From contig NZ_CALPCH010000018.1 of NCBI RefSeq assembly GCF_943193005.1, positions 1 to 48,823 on the forward strand: 48,823 nt of DNA, given 5' to 3'. The notes under the pieces were generated by a model. The model was not told where the DNA came from. It saw only the letters and a list, made by a program, of their open reading frames with translations, and did no database searches. Of the stretch, positions 34,399-46,815 are shown in pieces. This stretch comes from Pumilibacter intestinalis (GTDB lineage Bacteria; Bacillota; Clostridia; Christensenellales; Pumilibacteraceae). The translations under genes and the position numbers were made by a program. Positions within the stretch are counted from its first letter, which is position 1, and every line of letters starts with the position of its first letter.

Positions 34399-34578
34399 AT
34401 AGTTTTATCTTTGCCATTGTTCTATCACCTCCCGTAAATAATTTTCCTATATCGGATACGGCGGGGAAGTAGCCCGCGCCGTTTCGCCGCCTTTCAGCGT
34501 TGCTCGTCAGTCCGATTTTTTGTTTTAACTCCGGTATGTAACCCCGGAACAAAGCGCAACTTATGCGCACCGTTAGTG
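34399..34578. other. Non-coding gap downstream of rep
   Basis: No gene seen. It includes a TCCGG/CCGGA hairpin around GTAACC (34530-34548), GCGCAAC (34554) and TATGCGCACCGT (34562-34573), matching motifs at 25021-25130. It may serve as the 3' end of the rep transcript or a recombination/initiation site. Confidence 0.4.
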
Positions 34579-35745
34579 TTAAAACGGTAGATTACCGTCT
34601 TTTAATTCCACCAATTCGCTTAAATCGATTTGTTTCGGTTTTTCTCTGCGCTTGCAAATTTTGTCAAACGCCGCCGCAAAGTCGAATTTTTCTTTGGGTG
34701 CGCTTTTTAAGCCGTAAACTTCGTTTTCGTATACTACGCCCTCGCCTAAAGGCTTGCCGAATTTGTCAACGCCGTCATACATAATAACTTCTTTTTCGGA
34801 TACGACTACGTAACAATTTATTCGCCTGTAAAGCTGGTCGAGAGTATCAAACTCAATATGCCGTTCGCGCATTACGCCGTTTCGCACAATCGAGCCGCTT
34901 TTATACCAATACACAAGAGGAACGGGAGAAGTAATAACTATCATTTCACCGTTAAACACCTTGTTATTGAAACGGCTACGAACCGAACTTAAAGTGTCGT
35001 TGTCGAGTATTTTCAGTAAGTCGTCAAGGTCAAATACGTCGTCGCGCAAATCGTCGAGTATTATTCCTTTTTGTCCCATGTAATCTTGAAACGGGTCGTT
35101 TGAGGAAGAGGATATACAAAAATCGAGTTTTTGTTCTTTTAAGAATTTTTTTGCAAAGTATGTTTTGCCCGTGCCGCCCTTGCCACAAATAAAAATTACG
35201 TTTAATTTTCTATCCGTTTTCAATGCAAGGCACTGGCAGTGCAGTTTCCAAAGTTTTTCGAGTTTTGAAAACGTTGCCGCTTTTTCGCTTAAAGGCAAGC
35301 TGTTTACGTATCGTATTTGCTCGGCGTAGCTATACTTTTCGAAATCTCCGAGAATTTTTGCGTTTTCTATTTCCACTTGAAAATCGAAATTCGCAATTAC
35401 TTCGTCGGGTGAATACTGATGTTTGTTCTTTTGACTGTCGTTACCGTGCGTTAAATAAAGCAATACATCGGTCTTTCGACCTTTACACCGTTCTATAAAT
35501 TGCTCGCCGCTATGTTCTACGCCTTTTTCGTCCGTATAACCTAACTGAAACCATTTTGCCACCATAGCCGTATCGCAACTGCTGTTGCCGAAATTAAGAT
35601 AAATATGGTAGTGGTCGCGCGTATCGTCTTTATCATGTAAGATATACGCCCATTGTTTAATGGTTTTATAATTCATACAGGTTTCTTGAATGTCTACTTT
35701 GAGTTTGTCCGCGTCGGTAACGATTTCCATTTGCCTTAAAACCAT
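34579..35745 (-). CDS. rep: HUH/SF3-helicase replication initiator
   Basis: 388 residues, ATG with AAAGGGG 7 bases upstream. The N-terminal HUH endonuclease domain has HDKDDTRDHYHIYLNFG (HYH at 45-47 binding the metal) and LLYLTHGND...KNKHQY (95-111), which holds the likely nicking Tyr, as in Rep_2-type plasmid initiators. The C-terminal superfamily 3 helicase has Walker A GKGGTGKT (188-195), Walker B GIILDDLRD (227-235) and motif C MIVITSPVPL. This nicks the plus strand and unwinds for rolling-circle replication, as in CRESS-type plasmids and related phages. The iteron/hairpin origin lies directly upstream. Confidence 0.88.
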   Translation of the reverse strand: MVLRQMEIVTDADKLKVDIQETCMNYKTIKQWAYILHDKDDTRDHYHIYLNFGNSSCDTAMVAKWFQLGYTDEKGVEHSGEQFIERCKGRKTDVLLYLTHGNDSQKNKHQYSPDEVIANFDFQVEIENAKILGDFEKYSYAEQIRYVNSLPLSEKAATFSKLEKLWKLHCQCLALKTDRKLNVIFICGKGGTGKTYFAKKFLKEQKLDFCISSSSNDPFQDYMGQKGIILDDLRDDVFDLDDLLKILDNDTLSSVRSRFNNKVFNGEMIVITSPVPLVYWYKSGSIVRNGVMRERHIEFDTLDQLYRRINCYVVVSEKEVIMYDGVDKFGKPLGEGVVYENEVYGLKSAPKEKFDFAAAFDKICKRREKPKQIDLSELVELKDGNLPF

Positions 35746-35778
35746 TACATAACCCCTTTGTGTGAATTAAGAATTGTT

Positions 35779-35976
35779 TTTTATACGTTTACCACCTCTT
35801 TTTATACGTTTTTTTGTACATTTTATACGTTTTGGCGCACCGCTTGGACGAGCCCTAAGCGGTGCGCTATTTTATATGTTTTTATATGCTTTTGCTTGTT
35901 TTTTGCCCGTTTTCGCTACTTTTTATGAATTATCCACATTTTGTGTCTACGTCGTTTTATACGTTTTATACGTTTT
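35779..35976. other. Replication origin: iterons and hairpin
   Basis: Three TTTTATACGTTT(T) iterons start at 35779, 35800 and 35821, each 21 bp apart. The third runs into a perfect 11-bp hairpin, GCGCACCGCTT (35835-35845)/AAGCGGTGCGC (35857-35867), with loop GGACGAGCCCT. Two degenerate copies (TTTTATATG) follow at 35870 and 35880, and two exact, overlapping copies at 35955 and 35964. This matches a Rep-binding iteron array with a nick-site hairpin as in rolling-circle origins, located between rep and the upstream gene. The nick would be expected in the loop. Confidence 0.78.
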
Positions 35977-36196
35977 GGCAATTTTTTAACTCGCTTGTTT
36001 TGTAACGGTGGGGGAAAATGGCTTTTTCGGCGGCGTCTATACGGGATTTTATTTCTTCGTAGCTTTCTTTTACCGTAATGCCGTCCATGCTCTCGGTAAC
36101 GATAAACGTACCCCGTTTATCGTCTACGCCCACCATTACTATATCGCCTACGCGAAGATACAGCGGTTTATCTTTACTTGTTACTTCGATAAACAT
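35966..36196 (-). CDS. Unknown 76-residue protein upstream of the origin
   Basis: GAGGTG lies 4-5 bases before the ATG. MFIEVTSKDKPLYLRVGDIV and VGVDDKRGTFIVTESMDGIT form a compact beta-rich start, then a charged helix (KESYEEIKSRIDAAEKAIF). Its last codons lie inside the two overlapping iterons at 35955-35976, so protein-coding and Rep-binding sequence are shared. Possibly a copy-number or accessory replication protein; no family recognised. Confidence 0.65.
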   Translation of the reverse strand: MFIEVTSKDKPLYLRVGDIVMVGVDDKRGTFIVTESMDGITVKESYEEIKSRIDAAEKAIFPHRYKTSELKNCQNV

Positions 36197-36208
36197 TTTG
36201 CACCTCGG

Positions 36209-36487
36209 TTAAGACTGTGCGGCAGGGGCGGGACTGTCTTGTGGTTTAGCGGTTTTCTTTTTACCGCTATCGGGCAGTTCGGGGAGCAATTCCGCAAACG
36301 CCGACATTACCGACTTGCGGCTAAGATAGTCTTTGTCGGGTTTAGTTTGCGTACTGAAATTCGTTACTTCGATTGCAATGAGTCTATCACCGCACATAAC
36401 ATAAAAATTCGTTGCGGTTTTTTCCTCATTGGTCTTCTTGTCGGTATAGGGGACTAACTTCTTATACAGTTTTAATTCTTGTGCCAT
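36209..36487 (-). CDS. Possible small ssDNA-binding/accessory replication protein
   Basis: 92 residues, AAAGGAGAG before the ATG, and first gene of the minus-strand block. The N-terminal 50 residues (LKLYKKLVPYTDKKTNEEKT, then NFYVMCGDRLIAIEVTNF) are beta-rich with basic and aromatic residues. The C-terminus is disordered and Lys/Pro/Ala-rich. Position next to the origin and rep, as gene V neighbours gene II in filamentous phages, suggests single-strand DNA binding. This is inference; no signature motif proves it. Confidence 0.6.
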   Translation of the reverse strand: MAQELKLYKKLVPYTDKKTNEEKTATNFYVMCGDRLIAIEVTNFSTQTKPDKDYLSRKSVMSAFAELLPELPDSGKKKTAKPQDSPAPAAQS

Positions 36488-36800
36488 ATTTTGGCTCTCC
36501 TTTGCCTATTCGGCTTATAAATTTATTTACAACAGGCTATACGCCGTGATTGTACGAATATTAACGGAAAGCCTTTTCGTTGGTATTGACTACGTCTTCA
36601 TTTCTTGGGTGCTTTATCCCGTTACCTACGGGCACCGTCTATGTCGTTTGTGGCTTTTTTATGTGTCTTAAACCGTTGTATTGCCCAAAGGGGGAGTGCC
36701 TACAACGCCGACACTCACGGCTTAAAGGCTTGTACACCTTTCGCTACAAGTATAAAACTGCACGAGAAAAATTTTGTAAAAAATATTTTCATTGTTTTGC
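36488..36800. other. Non-coding right end of the element
   Basis: No gene supported. Hairpins are visible: a CCCGT/ACGGG stem nested in GGTG/CACC at about 36610-36640, and GAGTG/CACTC with GCCG/CGGC at about 36693-36720. These could be a single-strand origin or a packaging-type structure. The right 17-bp repeat (36763-36779) lies here, before the rpoB promoter. Confidence 0.4.
36763..36779 (+). repeat. Right copy of 17-bp direct repeat, possible attR
   Basis: Identical to 21306-21322 (CGAGAAAAATTTTGTAA). It ends 21 bases before the rpoB -35, so the element would have inserted just outside the rpoB promoter. The TTTTGTAA end loosely resembles a XerD half-site, but I would not call it dif. Confidence 0.5.
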
Positions 36801-36830
36801 TTGACAATACCGTAAATATAAGTGTATACT
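36801..36830 (+). promoter_or_regulatory. rpoB promoter
   Basis: TTGACA (36801-36806), 18-bp spacer, TATACT (36825-36830), about 80 bases before rpoB. There is no rplJ-rplL gene pair upstream, so rpoBC is transcribed from its own promoter here. Confidence 0.7.
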
Positions 36831-36910
36831 GAAAGGTGTGCTCTCTGCGTTTCTTCGCGGGCGCACGCGCGTATATAAGCAAAAAAATATAAACGGACCG
36901 GAGAGTAAAA

Positions 36911-39900
36911 ATGGCTGAAAGAACTATCAAAACGGTGAAATACGGCAACACCGAGCGCAAGAGCTTTGCGCAAATTCATGAAGTCATCGATATGCCTTAC
37001 CTCATAGAGGTGCAAAAGGCGAGTTACGAAGAATTTCTTCGCAACGGTATCGACGAAGTGTTCAAGGATTTTTCGCCCATCACCGATTTTTCCAATCGCA
37101 TCGAGTTGCATTTTCTCGGGCACAGGCTGGAAGACAAGCCCAAGTACAACGAGAAAGAGTGCAAAGAGCGCGACGCGACTTACGCCGCGCCCCTCAAGGT
37201 AAACGTAAGGCAGATTAAGACCGAAACGGGCGAGGTGATAGAACAGGAAGTTTACATGGGCGATTTCCCGCTCATGACTCCCAACGGTTCGTTTATAATA
37301 AACGGCGCGGAACGCGTTGTGGTGAGTCAGCTCGTGCGCTCGCCCGGCGTGTACTTTAACTTTACGCCCGACCACAAGACGGGCACACCGCACTACAACG
37401 CAACCAACATACCGTCGCGCGGGGCGTGGCTCGAATTCGCCGAAGACGACAAGGGCGTGCTTTGGGTGCAGGTAGACCGCATGCGCAAGGTGCAGGCTTC
37501 TGTGCTCATGCGTACTTTGGCGTCGGTTACGGGCGACCAAAAGTTCCGCGAGAACGAAAAGCGCAGTTGGATTGCGCCCGATTACGCCATGGCTACGGAC
37601 GAGGAGATACTCAAGCTCTTCCACAACGAGCCTTTGATGGCGAGCACTCTCGATAAAGACCTTGCCAAAACTCCCGACGAAGGACTTGTGGAACTCAACC
37701 GCAAGCTCCGCCCGGGCGAAGTTCCCAACGTAGACAGTATCCGCGGCTACATCGAGGGCTTGTTCTTCGACCGCCGCAAATACGACCTCAGCCGCGTAGG
37801 CAGATACAAATACAACAAAAAACTCGCGCTTGCCGCCCGTCTTGCGGGGCAGACATCCGCGCAGGACGTTGTCGACTCCGACGGCGTGCTGTACGTTCGC
37901 AAGGGCGAAACGATAACCGAGCCGGTTGCTATAGCCATTCAGAACGCGGGCATAAACGAGGTTGCCGTTGCGGTGGCGGGCGAAGAACGCGAATTCACCG
38001 TAATGGGCAACCGCCAAGTAGACCTCAAGGGCTACGTTGACTGTGCGCCCGACGAACTCGGCATACACGAAAAAGTTTATTACCCCGTGCTCCGCTCGCT
38101 CATGGAAGAGGCGGCGGGCAACGCCGAGGAGCTTAAAGAACTTATCAAGCAAAACGCCGACCGCCTTGTGGCAAAGCACCTTTTGGTGGACGACGTAGTT
38201 GCAACCATAAACTATCTTATAGGACTTCGTTACGGCGTGGGATACGTTGACAACATCGACCACCTCGGCAACCGCCGCGTGCGCAGCGTGGGCGAACTGC
38301 TCCAAAATCAGTTCCGCATAGGCATAGCGCGCTTAGAGCGCGTTATACGCGAAAGAATGCAGATACAGAACGAAGCCGAGGTTTCGCCGCAAAGCCTTAT
38401 AAACATACGCCCCATAGCAAGCGCGATAAAAGAGTTCTTCGGCTCGAGTCAGCTCTCGCAGTTCATGGACGAAAGCAACCCGATAGCCGAGCTTACGCAT
38501 AAAAGAAAACTTTCCGCGCTCGGACCGGGCGGACTCAACCGCGAACGCGCGAGTTTCGAGGTGCGCGACGTTCACTACACGCACTACTCGCGCATGTGCC
38601 CCATAGAAACGCCCGAAGGTCAGAACATAGGTCTTATATCTTCGCTCAGTAGCTACGCCCGCATTAACGAGTACGGCTTTATAGAAGCTCCTTACCGCAA
38701 GGTGGAAAAGGTGCTCGACGCAGACGGCAACGTGGTAAACGGCAAAGTTACCGACACGGTGGAGTACATGCCTGCCGACGAAGAGGACCGTTACCGCGTG
38801 GCGCAGGCGGGCGAACCGCTCGACGAAAACGGTTGCTTTGTGAACAACCGCGTGCTCATGCGTTACCGCGAAGATATATCCGAGGTTGACCGCACCGATA
38901 TAGACTACGTAGACGTGTCGCCCCGCCAGATGATAAGCGTGGCAACCGCGCTCATACCCTTCCTTGAAAACGACGATACCAACCGTGCGCTTATGGGCAG
39001 TAACATGCAGCGGCAAGCCGTGCCTCTTCTCAAACCCGAAGCTCCCATCGTGGGCACGGGCATAGAGCACAAAATAGCGTACGACTCGGGAGTAATGGTT
39101 ATTGCTCGCGAGGGCGGCGAAATTTCTTACGTGGACGCCAACGAGATAGTGGTGCTCGAGAGCACGGGCAGCGTTGCTCGCTACACGCTCAAAAAATTCG
39201 TAGGCTCCAACCAAGGCACTTGCATAAACCAAAAACCCATTGTGAGCAAGGGCGAAAAGGTGCGCAAAGGTCAGGTTCTTGCCGACGGTCACTCCACCGA
39301 AAACGCCGAACTCGCGCTCGGCAGAAATATTTTGATAGGCTTCATGGCGTGGGAAGGCTACAACTACGAGGACGCAATCCTCATTTCCGAACGCCTTGTT
39401 AAAGACGACGTGTTCACCTCCATTCATATAGAGGAGCACGAACTCGAAGCTCGCGACACCAAGCTCGGCGAAGAGGAGATAACCCGCGATATTCCCAACG
39501 TGGGCGACGACGCGCTCAAAAACCTCGACGAAGACGGTATAATACGCGTAGGCGCGGAGGTAGACAGCGGCGATATTTTGGTAGGTAAGGTAACGCCCAA
39601 GGGCGAAACCGAACTCACTCCCGAGGAGCGTTTGTTACGCGCCATATTCGGCGAAAAGGCGCGTGAGGTGCGCGACACCTCTTTGAGAGTGCCGCACGGC
39701 GAGGGCGGCATAGTGGTGGACGTAAAAGTGTTTACCCGCGCCAACCGCGACGAAATGAGCCCCGGCGTGAACAAGCTCGTTCGCGTATACATTGCGCAAA
39801 AGCGTAAGATAAGCGTAGGCGACAAGATGGCGGGACGCCACGGAAACAAAGGCGTTATATCCCGCATATTGCCCGAAGAGGATATGCCGTTTATGGCGGA

Positions 39901-40840
39901 CGGAACTCCGCTCCAAATAGTGCTCAATCCGTTGGGCGTTCCCTCGCGTATGAATATAGGTCAGGTGCTCGAAGTTCACCTCGGACTCGTAGCCAAAGCT
40001 CTCGGCTGGAAAGTAGCCACTCCCGTATTCGACGGAGCGCACGAGAGCGACATAAGCCGCTTGCTCGGAGAGAACGGTTTCGTAAATCCCGAAGGCAAGG
40101 TAGACGGCAAGATACAGATGTACGACGGCAGAACGGGCGAACCGTTCGAAAACCGCGCTACCGTGGGCTACATGTATATGATAAAGCTCATCCACTTGGT
40201 AGACGACAAGATACACGCCCGCAGTACCGGTCCTTACTCGCTCGTAACGCAACAGCCGCTCGGCGGCAAGGCGCAGTTCGGCGGACAGCGTTTCGGCGAA
40301 ATGGAGGTTTGGGCGCTTTACGCTTACGGCGCGGCGAACATCTTGCAAGAGATAATGACCGTTAAGTCCGACGACGTTGTGGGCAGGGTGAAAACCTACG
40401 AGTCCATAGTGAAAGGGCTCAACATGTCCGAACCCGGCGTTCCCGAGTCGTTCAAAGTGCTCATAAAAGAATTGCAGGCTCTCGCGCTCGACGTGAAAGT
40501 TCTCACCGAAGACAAAGTGGAGATAGGCATAAAAGACCTTATCGAAGACGAATTCGACGAGCCCGAAGAGAAAGGACGTTTCAAGCACTACGAAGCGGGC
40601 GAACTCAATTTCAACGACGAAATCGACCTTATGGGCGACGATATGTTCGAAGACGAGCTCGGAGAAGACGACAGCGTGGGCAACCTTTTTGCGGACGAAG
40701 ACGAGCTTTCGTTCGACGACCTCGACGACCCGTTTGCCAACGCGGAGCTTGACGAAGAAGACGACGCGGAGTTCGGAGAGGATTTCGACCTCGACGACGA
40801 AGACGGGCGGGACTCGGGCAAGAAAGGCAAAAAGGCGTAG
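36911..40840 (+). CDS. rpoB: RNA polymerase beta subunit
   Basis: 1309 residues, complete; AUG preceded by GGAGAG-type site GGACCGGAGAG. It forms the catalytic core with RpoC. The rifampicin region [20 protein letters not shown] (with the usual D and H/K positions) is standard, as are [34 protein letters not shown] and [19 protein letters not shown]. The last 90 or so residues are an extended, very acidic tail ([20 protein letters not shown] and similar) ending in GKKGKKA. Ile is mostly ATA: I count about 19 of 26 in positions 37200-38430. Confidence 0.98.
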   Translation: MAERTIKTVKYGNTERKSFAQIHEVIDMPYLIEVQKASYEEFLRNGIDEVFKDFSPITDFSNRIELHFLGHRLEDKPKYNEKECKERDATYAAPLKVNVRQIKTETGEVIEQEVYMGDFPLMTPNGSFIINGAERVVVSQLVRSPGVYFNFTPDHKTGTPHYNATNIPSRGAWLEFAEDDKGVLWVQVDRMRKVQASVLMRTLASVTGDQKFRENEKRSWIAPDYAMATDEEILKLFHNEPLMASTLDKDLAKTPDEGLVELNRKLRPGEVPNVDSIRGYIEGLFFDRRKYDLSRVGRYKYNKKLALAARLAGQTSAQDVVDSDGVLYVRKGETITEPVAIAIQNAGINEVAVAVAGEEREFTVMGNRQVDLKGYVDCAPDELGIHEKVYYPVLRSLMEEAAGNAEELKELIKQNADRLVAKHLLVDDVVATINYLIGLRYGVGYVDNIDHLGNRRVRSVGELLQNQFRIGIARLERVIRERMQIQNEAEVSPQSLINIRPIASAIKEFFGSSQLSQFMDESNPIAELTHKRKLSALGPGGLNRERASFEVRDVHYTHYSRMCPIETPEGQNIGLISSLSSYARINEYGFIEAPYRKVEKVLDADGNVVNGKVTDTVEYMPADEEDRYRVAQAGEPLDENGCFVNNRVLMRYREDISEVDRTDIDYVDVSPRQMISVATALIPFLENDDTNRALMGSNMQRQAVPLLKPEAPIVGTGIEHKIAYDSGVMVIAREGGEISYVDANEIVVLESTGSVARYTLKKFVGSNQGTCINQKPIVSKGEKVRKGQVLADGHSTENAELALGRNILIGFMAWEGYNYEDAILISERLVKDDVFTSIHIEEHELEARDTKLGEEEITRDIPNVGDDALKNLDEDGIIRVGAEVDSGDILVGKVTPKGETELTPEERLLRAIFGEKAREVRDTSLRVPHGEGGIVVDVKVFTRANRDEMSPGVNKLVRVYIAQKRKISVGDKMAGRHGNKGVISRILPEEDMPFMADGTPLQIVLNPLGVPSRMNIGQVLEVHLGLVAKALGWKVATPVFDGAHESDISRLLGENGFVNPEGKVDGKIQMYDGRTGEPFENRATVGYMYMIKLIHLVDDKIHARSTGPYSLVTQQPLGGKAQFGGQRFGEMEVWALYAYGAANILQEIMTVKSDDVVGRVKTYESIVKGLNMSEPGVPESFKVLIKELQALALDVKVLTEDKVEIGIKDLIEDEFDEPEEKGRFKHYEAGELNFNDEIDLMGDDMFEDELGEDDSVGNLFADEDELSFDDLDDPFANAELDEEDDAEFGEDFDLDDEDGRDSGKKGKKA

Positions 40841-40861
40841 TGTGAGAGGAGAAGACAGAGT

Positions 40862-44440
<3,579 letters not shown>

Positions 44441-44447
44441 CGCTGAT

Positions 44448-44478
44448 AAAGGGCGGTCGCAAATGCGGCTGTCCTTTT
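44448..44478 (+). terminator. rpoBC terminator
   Basis: AAAGGGCGGTCGCA pairs with TGCGGCTGTCCTTTT through 14 pairs, three of them G-U, around a 2-base AA loop or slightly opened loop. It lies 8 bases after the rpoC stop; the T-run is short. Confidence 0.6.
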
Positions 44479-44522
44479 CGGTATATCGCCGTTTTATGCG
44501 CGGCAATCCCATGCGGATTACC

Positions 44523-44610
44523 GTCATTGCGAGCGAGCAACGCGAGCGCGGCAATCTCATACCCGTTTACATTGTCATTGCGAGCGAGCAACGCGAGCGC
44601 GGCAATCTCA
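44523..44610 (+). repeat. Two dispersed repeat units
   Basis: Identical-core copies at 44523-44559 and 44574-44610 (GTCATTGCGAGCGAGCAACG...GCGGCAATCTCATAC), 51 bp apart, directly before tilS. The second ends 13 bases from the tilS start codon, so it forms part of the tilS leader. Confidence 0.88.
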
Positions 44611-44623
44611 TACAATAGGAACT

Positions 44624-46144
44624 ATGCTTTCAAACGCAAAACAACTTATAGAAAAGTACGCGCTCGGCAAGCGAGTGGCGGCGGCGGTGAGCGGCGGAGA
44701 AGACTCCATGGCGCTTTTGTCGCTCCTTTTGGAGTACGCCCGCGCGGATAAGTTGAAGCTCGTTGCGCTCAACGTAGACCATTGCATACGCCCGTGCTCC
44801 GCCGCCGACAGCGCGTTTGTGGAAAAGTTTTGCGCGGACAACGGCGTTAAGCTGATAAAAAAAGTTGCGGATATTCCCGCGCTGTGCCGAGAGTCGGGCA
44901 GAGGGACGGAGAGCGAGGCGCACTTTGCGCGAAAAGAGTTTTTCGAGAGCGTATTGAGCGAGGACAAAGCGGATATGGTTGCAACGGCGCACCACGCCCG
45001 CGACAACGCCGAAACCGTGCTTATGCACCTGTTCCGCGGCACGGGTCTTAAAGGGCTCGGCGGCATGAAGACTCTTTCGGGCGGCATATTCCGCCCCTTT
45101 CTCTCCACCGAAAAACAGGAAATACAAAATTACGTTAAGGCGAAAAATGTTCCTTTCGTGGTAGACGAAACCAACGCCGACACATCGTACTGCCGCAACT
45201 ACATACGGCACGAGATACTCCCGCGCATAGAGCAAAGATTTCCCTGCGCGGAACGCGCAATATGCCGCGCCGCAGGTTTTGCCGCCGAGGCGGACGAAAT
45301 TATTACGCGCGGTATGGAGCAAAGCGCGATAACCGCAAATCCCGACGGGAGCGTTTCGCTCGGCGAAAACTATCTTTCCGCGCCGTATATATTTAGCGCG
45401 CTTGCCTTGCTCGGAAAAAACGCCGACATTTACTACACCGCCGTAGACTCGGTGCAAAGGCTCGCCGCGCAAAAGGATTGCGCCCGCGCGGATATAGGGG
45501 GCGGAATTACGGCGGCGCGAGAGTACGGCAAAGTTACGTTTTACTATAAAAGCGGAGAGAGCGAAATTGCGCAAACGCCTTTCGTTTTGCCCGATATGAG
45601 CGCGTCTTTTCGGGTGGGCAACACTGAAATTACGGTGGAAAAAGTTCCTCATGCGGGAGATTGCCGCGCGGTTGCGCCGCTCGCAATGACGCGGGGCGCC
45701 AACCGTCATTGCGAGCGAGTATACGAGCGTGGCAATCCCCTGCGCTTAGCCCATTGTCATTGCGAGCCCTCTGTGTTACCTTGTCATTGCGAGGAGCGAA
45801 GCGACGAAGCAATCCCTGCCGTGTTATCCCGTCATTGCGAGGAGCGAAGCGACGAAGCAATCCCCTTCATGCGAACACTATACTTCGACTCCGACAAACT
45901 CCCCGATAATTGCGTGTGGCGCAATCGCCGCGCGGGCGACGTATTCACCCCGTTCGGCGGGGGAAGGCGCAAACTCAAAGAATATCTCATAGACGAGAAA
46001 ATTCCGCTCCGACTTCGCAACGGACTTGCTCTTTTATGTTCGGGCGGCGAGGTAATGGCGATAGCGGGCGTGCAGGTGAGCGACAAACTCAAAGTTACCG
46101 CCGAGAGCAAAAGCGTTTACCGCATTTCGGTAAAGCGGGGGTAA
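44624..46144 (+). CDS. tilS: tRNA(Ile)-lysidine synthetase with repeat-encoded insertion
   Basis: Converts C34 of tRNA-Ile(CAU) to lysidine so that it reads AUA. The 506 residues include the PP-loop VSGGEDSMALL (22-32), NVDHCIRP, ATAHHARDNAETVLMHLFRGTG and RNYIRHEILP, and the C-terminal binding domain WRNRRAGDVFTPFGG...KLKEYLIDEKIP...RNGLALL. Between mid and C-terminal domains, residues about 345-415 are encoded by five dispersed repeat units in frame, giving CHCEERSDEAIP-type segments. The core motifs on both sides stay intact, so the protein may tolerate the insertion. The ribosome site (AGGAAC) is poor. Confidence 0.92.
   Translation: MLSNAKQLIEKYALGKRVAAAVSGGEDSMALLSLLLEYARADKLKLVALNVDHCIRPCSAADSAFVEKFCADNGVKLIKKVADIPALCRESGRGTESEAHFARKEFFESVLSEDKADMVATAHHARDNAETVLMHLFRGTGLKGLGGMKTLSGGIFRPFLSTEKQEIQNYVKAKNVPFVVDETNADTSYCRNYIRHEILPRIEQRFPCAERAICRAAGFAAEADEIITRGMEQSAITANPDGSVSLGENYLSAPYIFSALALLGKNADIYYTAVDSVQRLAAQKDCARADIGGGITAAREYGKVTFYYKSGESEIAQTPFVLPDMSASFRVGNTEITVEKVPHAGDCRAVAPLAMTRGANRHCERVYERGNPLRLAHCHCEPSVLPCHCEERSDEAIPAVLSRHCEERSDEAIPFMRTLYFDSDKLPDNCVWRNRRAGDVFTPFGGGRRKLKEYLIDEKIPLRLRNGLALLCSGGEVMAIAGVQVSDKLKVTAESKSVYRISVKRG
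45657..45865 (+). repeat. Five dispersed repeat units inside tilS
   Basis: Units at 45657-45690 (minus orientation), 45705-45740, 45756-45778 (truncated), 45783-45816 and 45831-45865. The last two share the core GAGGAGCGAAGCGACGAAG and lie 48 bp apart, so frame is kept. No stop codon occurs in the tilS frame across about 210 bp. Confidence 0.92.
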
Positions 46145-46147
46145 GCC

Positions 46148-46798
46148 ATGCGCAGAGAAGAAGACTTGCAAACGCACGGACTGCGTTTCATACAGGATAC
46201 CGACTTGTTTTTGTTCGGCACTGACGGAGTGGAACTCGCCAACTTTGCCGCGCCGCCCGCGGGTGCGAGAGTGTGCGACCTCGGCGCGGGCACTGGTATA
46301 ATATCGGTGTTGCTCGCCGGCAAATACGGTTGCCGCGTTACGGCGGTGGAAATTCAGTCGGCTTGTTGCGAACTTTTGAGAGAAAACTCGCGCATAAACG
46401 GGTTAAACATAGAAATAGCGAACGTGCCCATGCAGGAGTTTACCGGGCATTTCGACGCGGTTGTGTGCAATCCGCCGTACAGTAAGGCGGGGAGCGGTGC
46501 GCCGCGCGGCACGGAGAGCGAGCGCATTGCCTGCTTCGAAGAAAAAGTTACGTTTGCCGAGGTTGCGGCGTGCGCGGCAAGACTGCTCTCTACGGGCGGC
46601 AAATTCTATCTCATTCACCACATTACCCGCCTTGCCGAGGTTATGGCAACGCTCAAATCCCACAGGCTCGAACCCAAAAAGTTACAAATATTGCGCCCCG
46701 CGCAAAACAAGCCGCCGCATTTATTCATGCTCGAGTGCATGCGCGACGGCAAAGAGGCAATCGTAGTACTGCCCGAACGCACCGTCGGCATATACTGA
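46148..46798 (+). CDS. trmN6: tRNA/rRNA adenine-N6 methyltransferase (COG4123, YabB/TrmN6-like)
   Basis: 216 residues, starting 3 bases after tilS. A Rossmann methyltransferase: SAM motif VCDLGAGTGIISVLLA (42-57), acidic VTAVEIQ, and the N6-adenine catalytic motif VVCNPPYSKAG. The N-terminal EEDLQTHGLRFIQDTDLFLFG is typical of COG4123, whose best-known member modifies A37 of tRNA-Val. It clusters with rsmI as yabB does in Bacillus. Exact substrate here is inferred. It probably shares the tilS transcript. Confidence 0.85.
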   Translation: MRREEDLQTHGLRFIQDTDLFLFGTDGVELANFAAPPAGARVCDLGAGTGIISVLLAGKYGCRVTAVEIQSACCELLRENSRINGLNIEIANVPMQEFTGHFDAVVCNPPYSKAGSGAPRGTESERIACFEEKVTFAEVAACAARLLSTGGKFYLIHHITRLAEVMATLKSHRLEPKKLQILRPAQNKPPHLFMLECMRDGKEAIVVLPERTVGIY

Positions 46799-46815
46799 AA
46801 GCCATGAATAACAAT

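Noticed and set aside
36580-36832. Two overlapping plus-strand frames of about 75 codons upstream of rpoB
   Set aside because: They overlap each other, the direct repeat and the rpoB promoter, and have Cys/Phe-rich random-looking products.
36722-38305. A 527-codon open frame antisense to rpoB, and similar long antisense frames opposite rpoC, glgP, glgB and the GH13 gene
   Set aside because: They are shadows of the real genes caused by codon bias; they have unlikely composition (many His, Arg, Val, Tyr), no ribosome sites and no family motifs.
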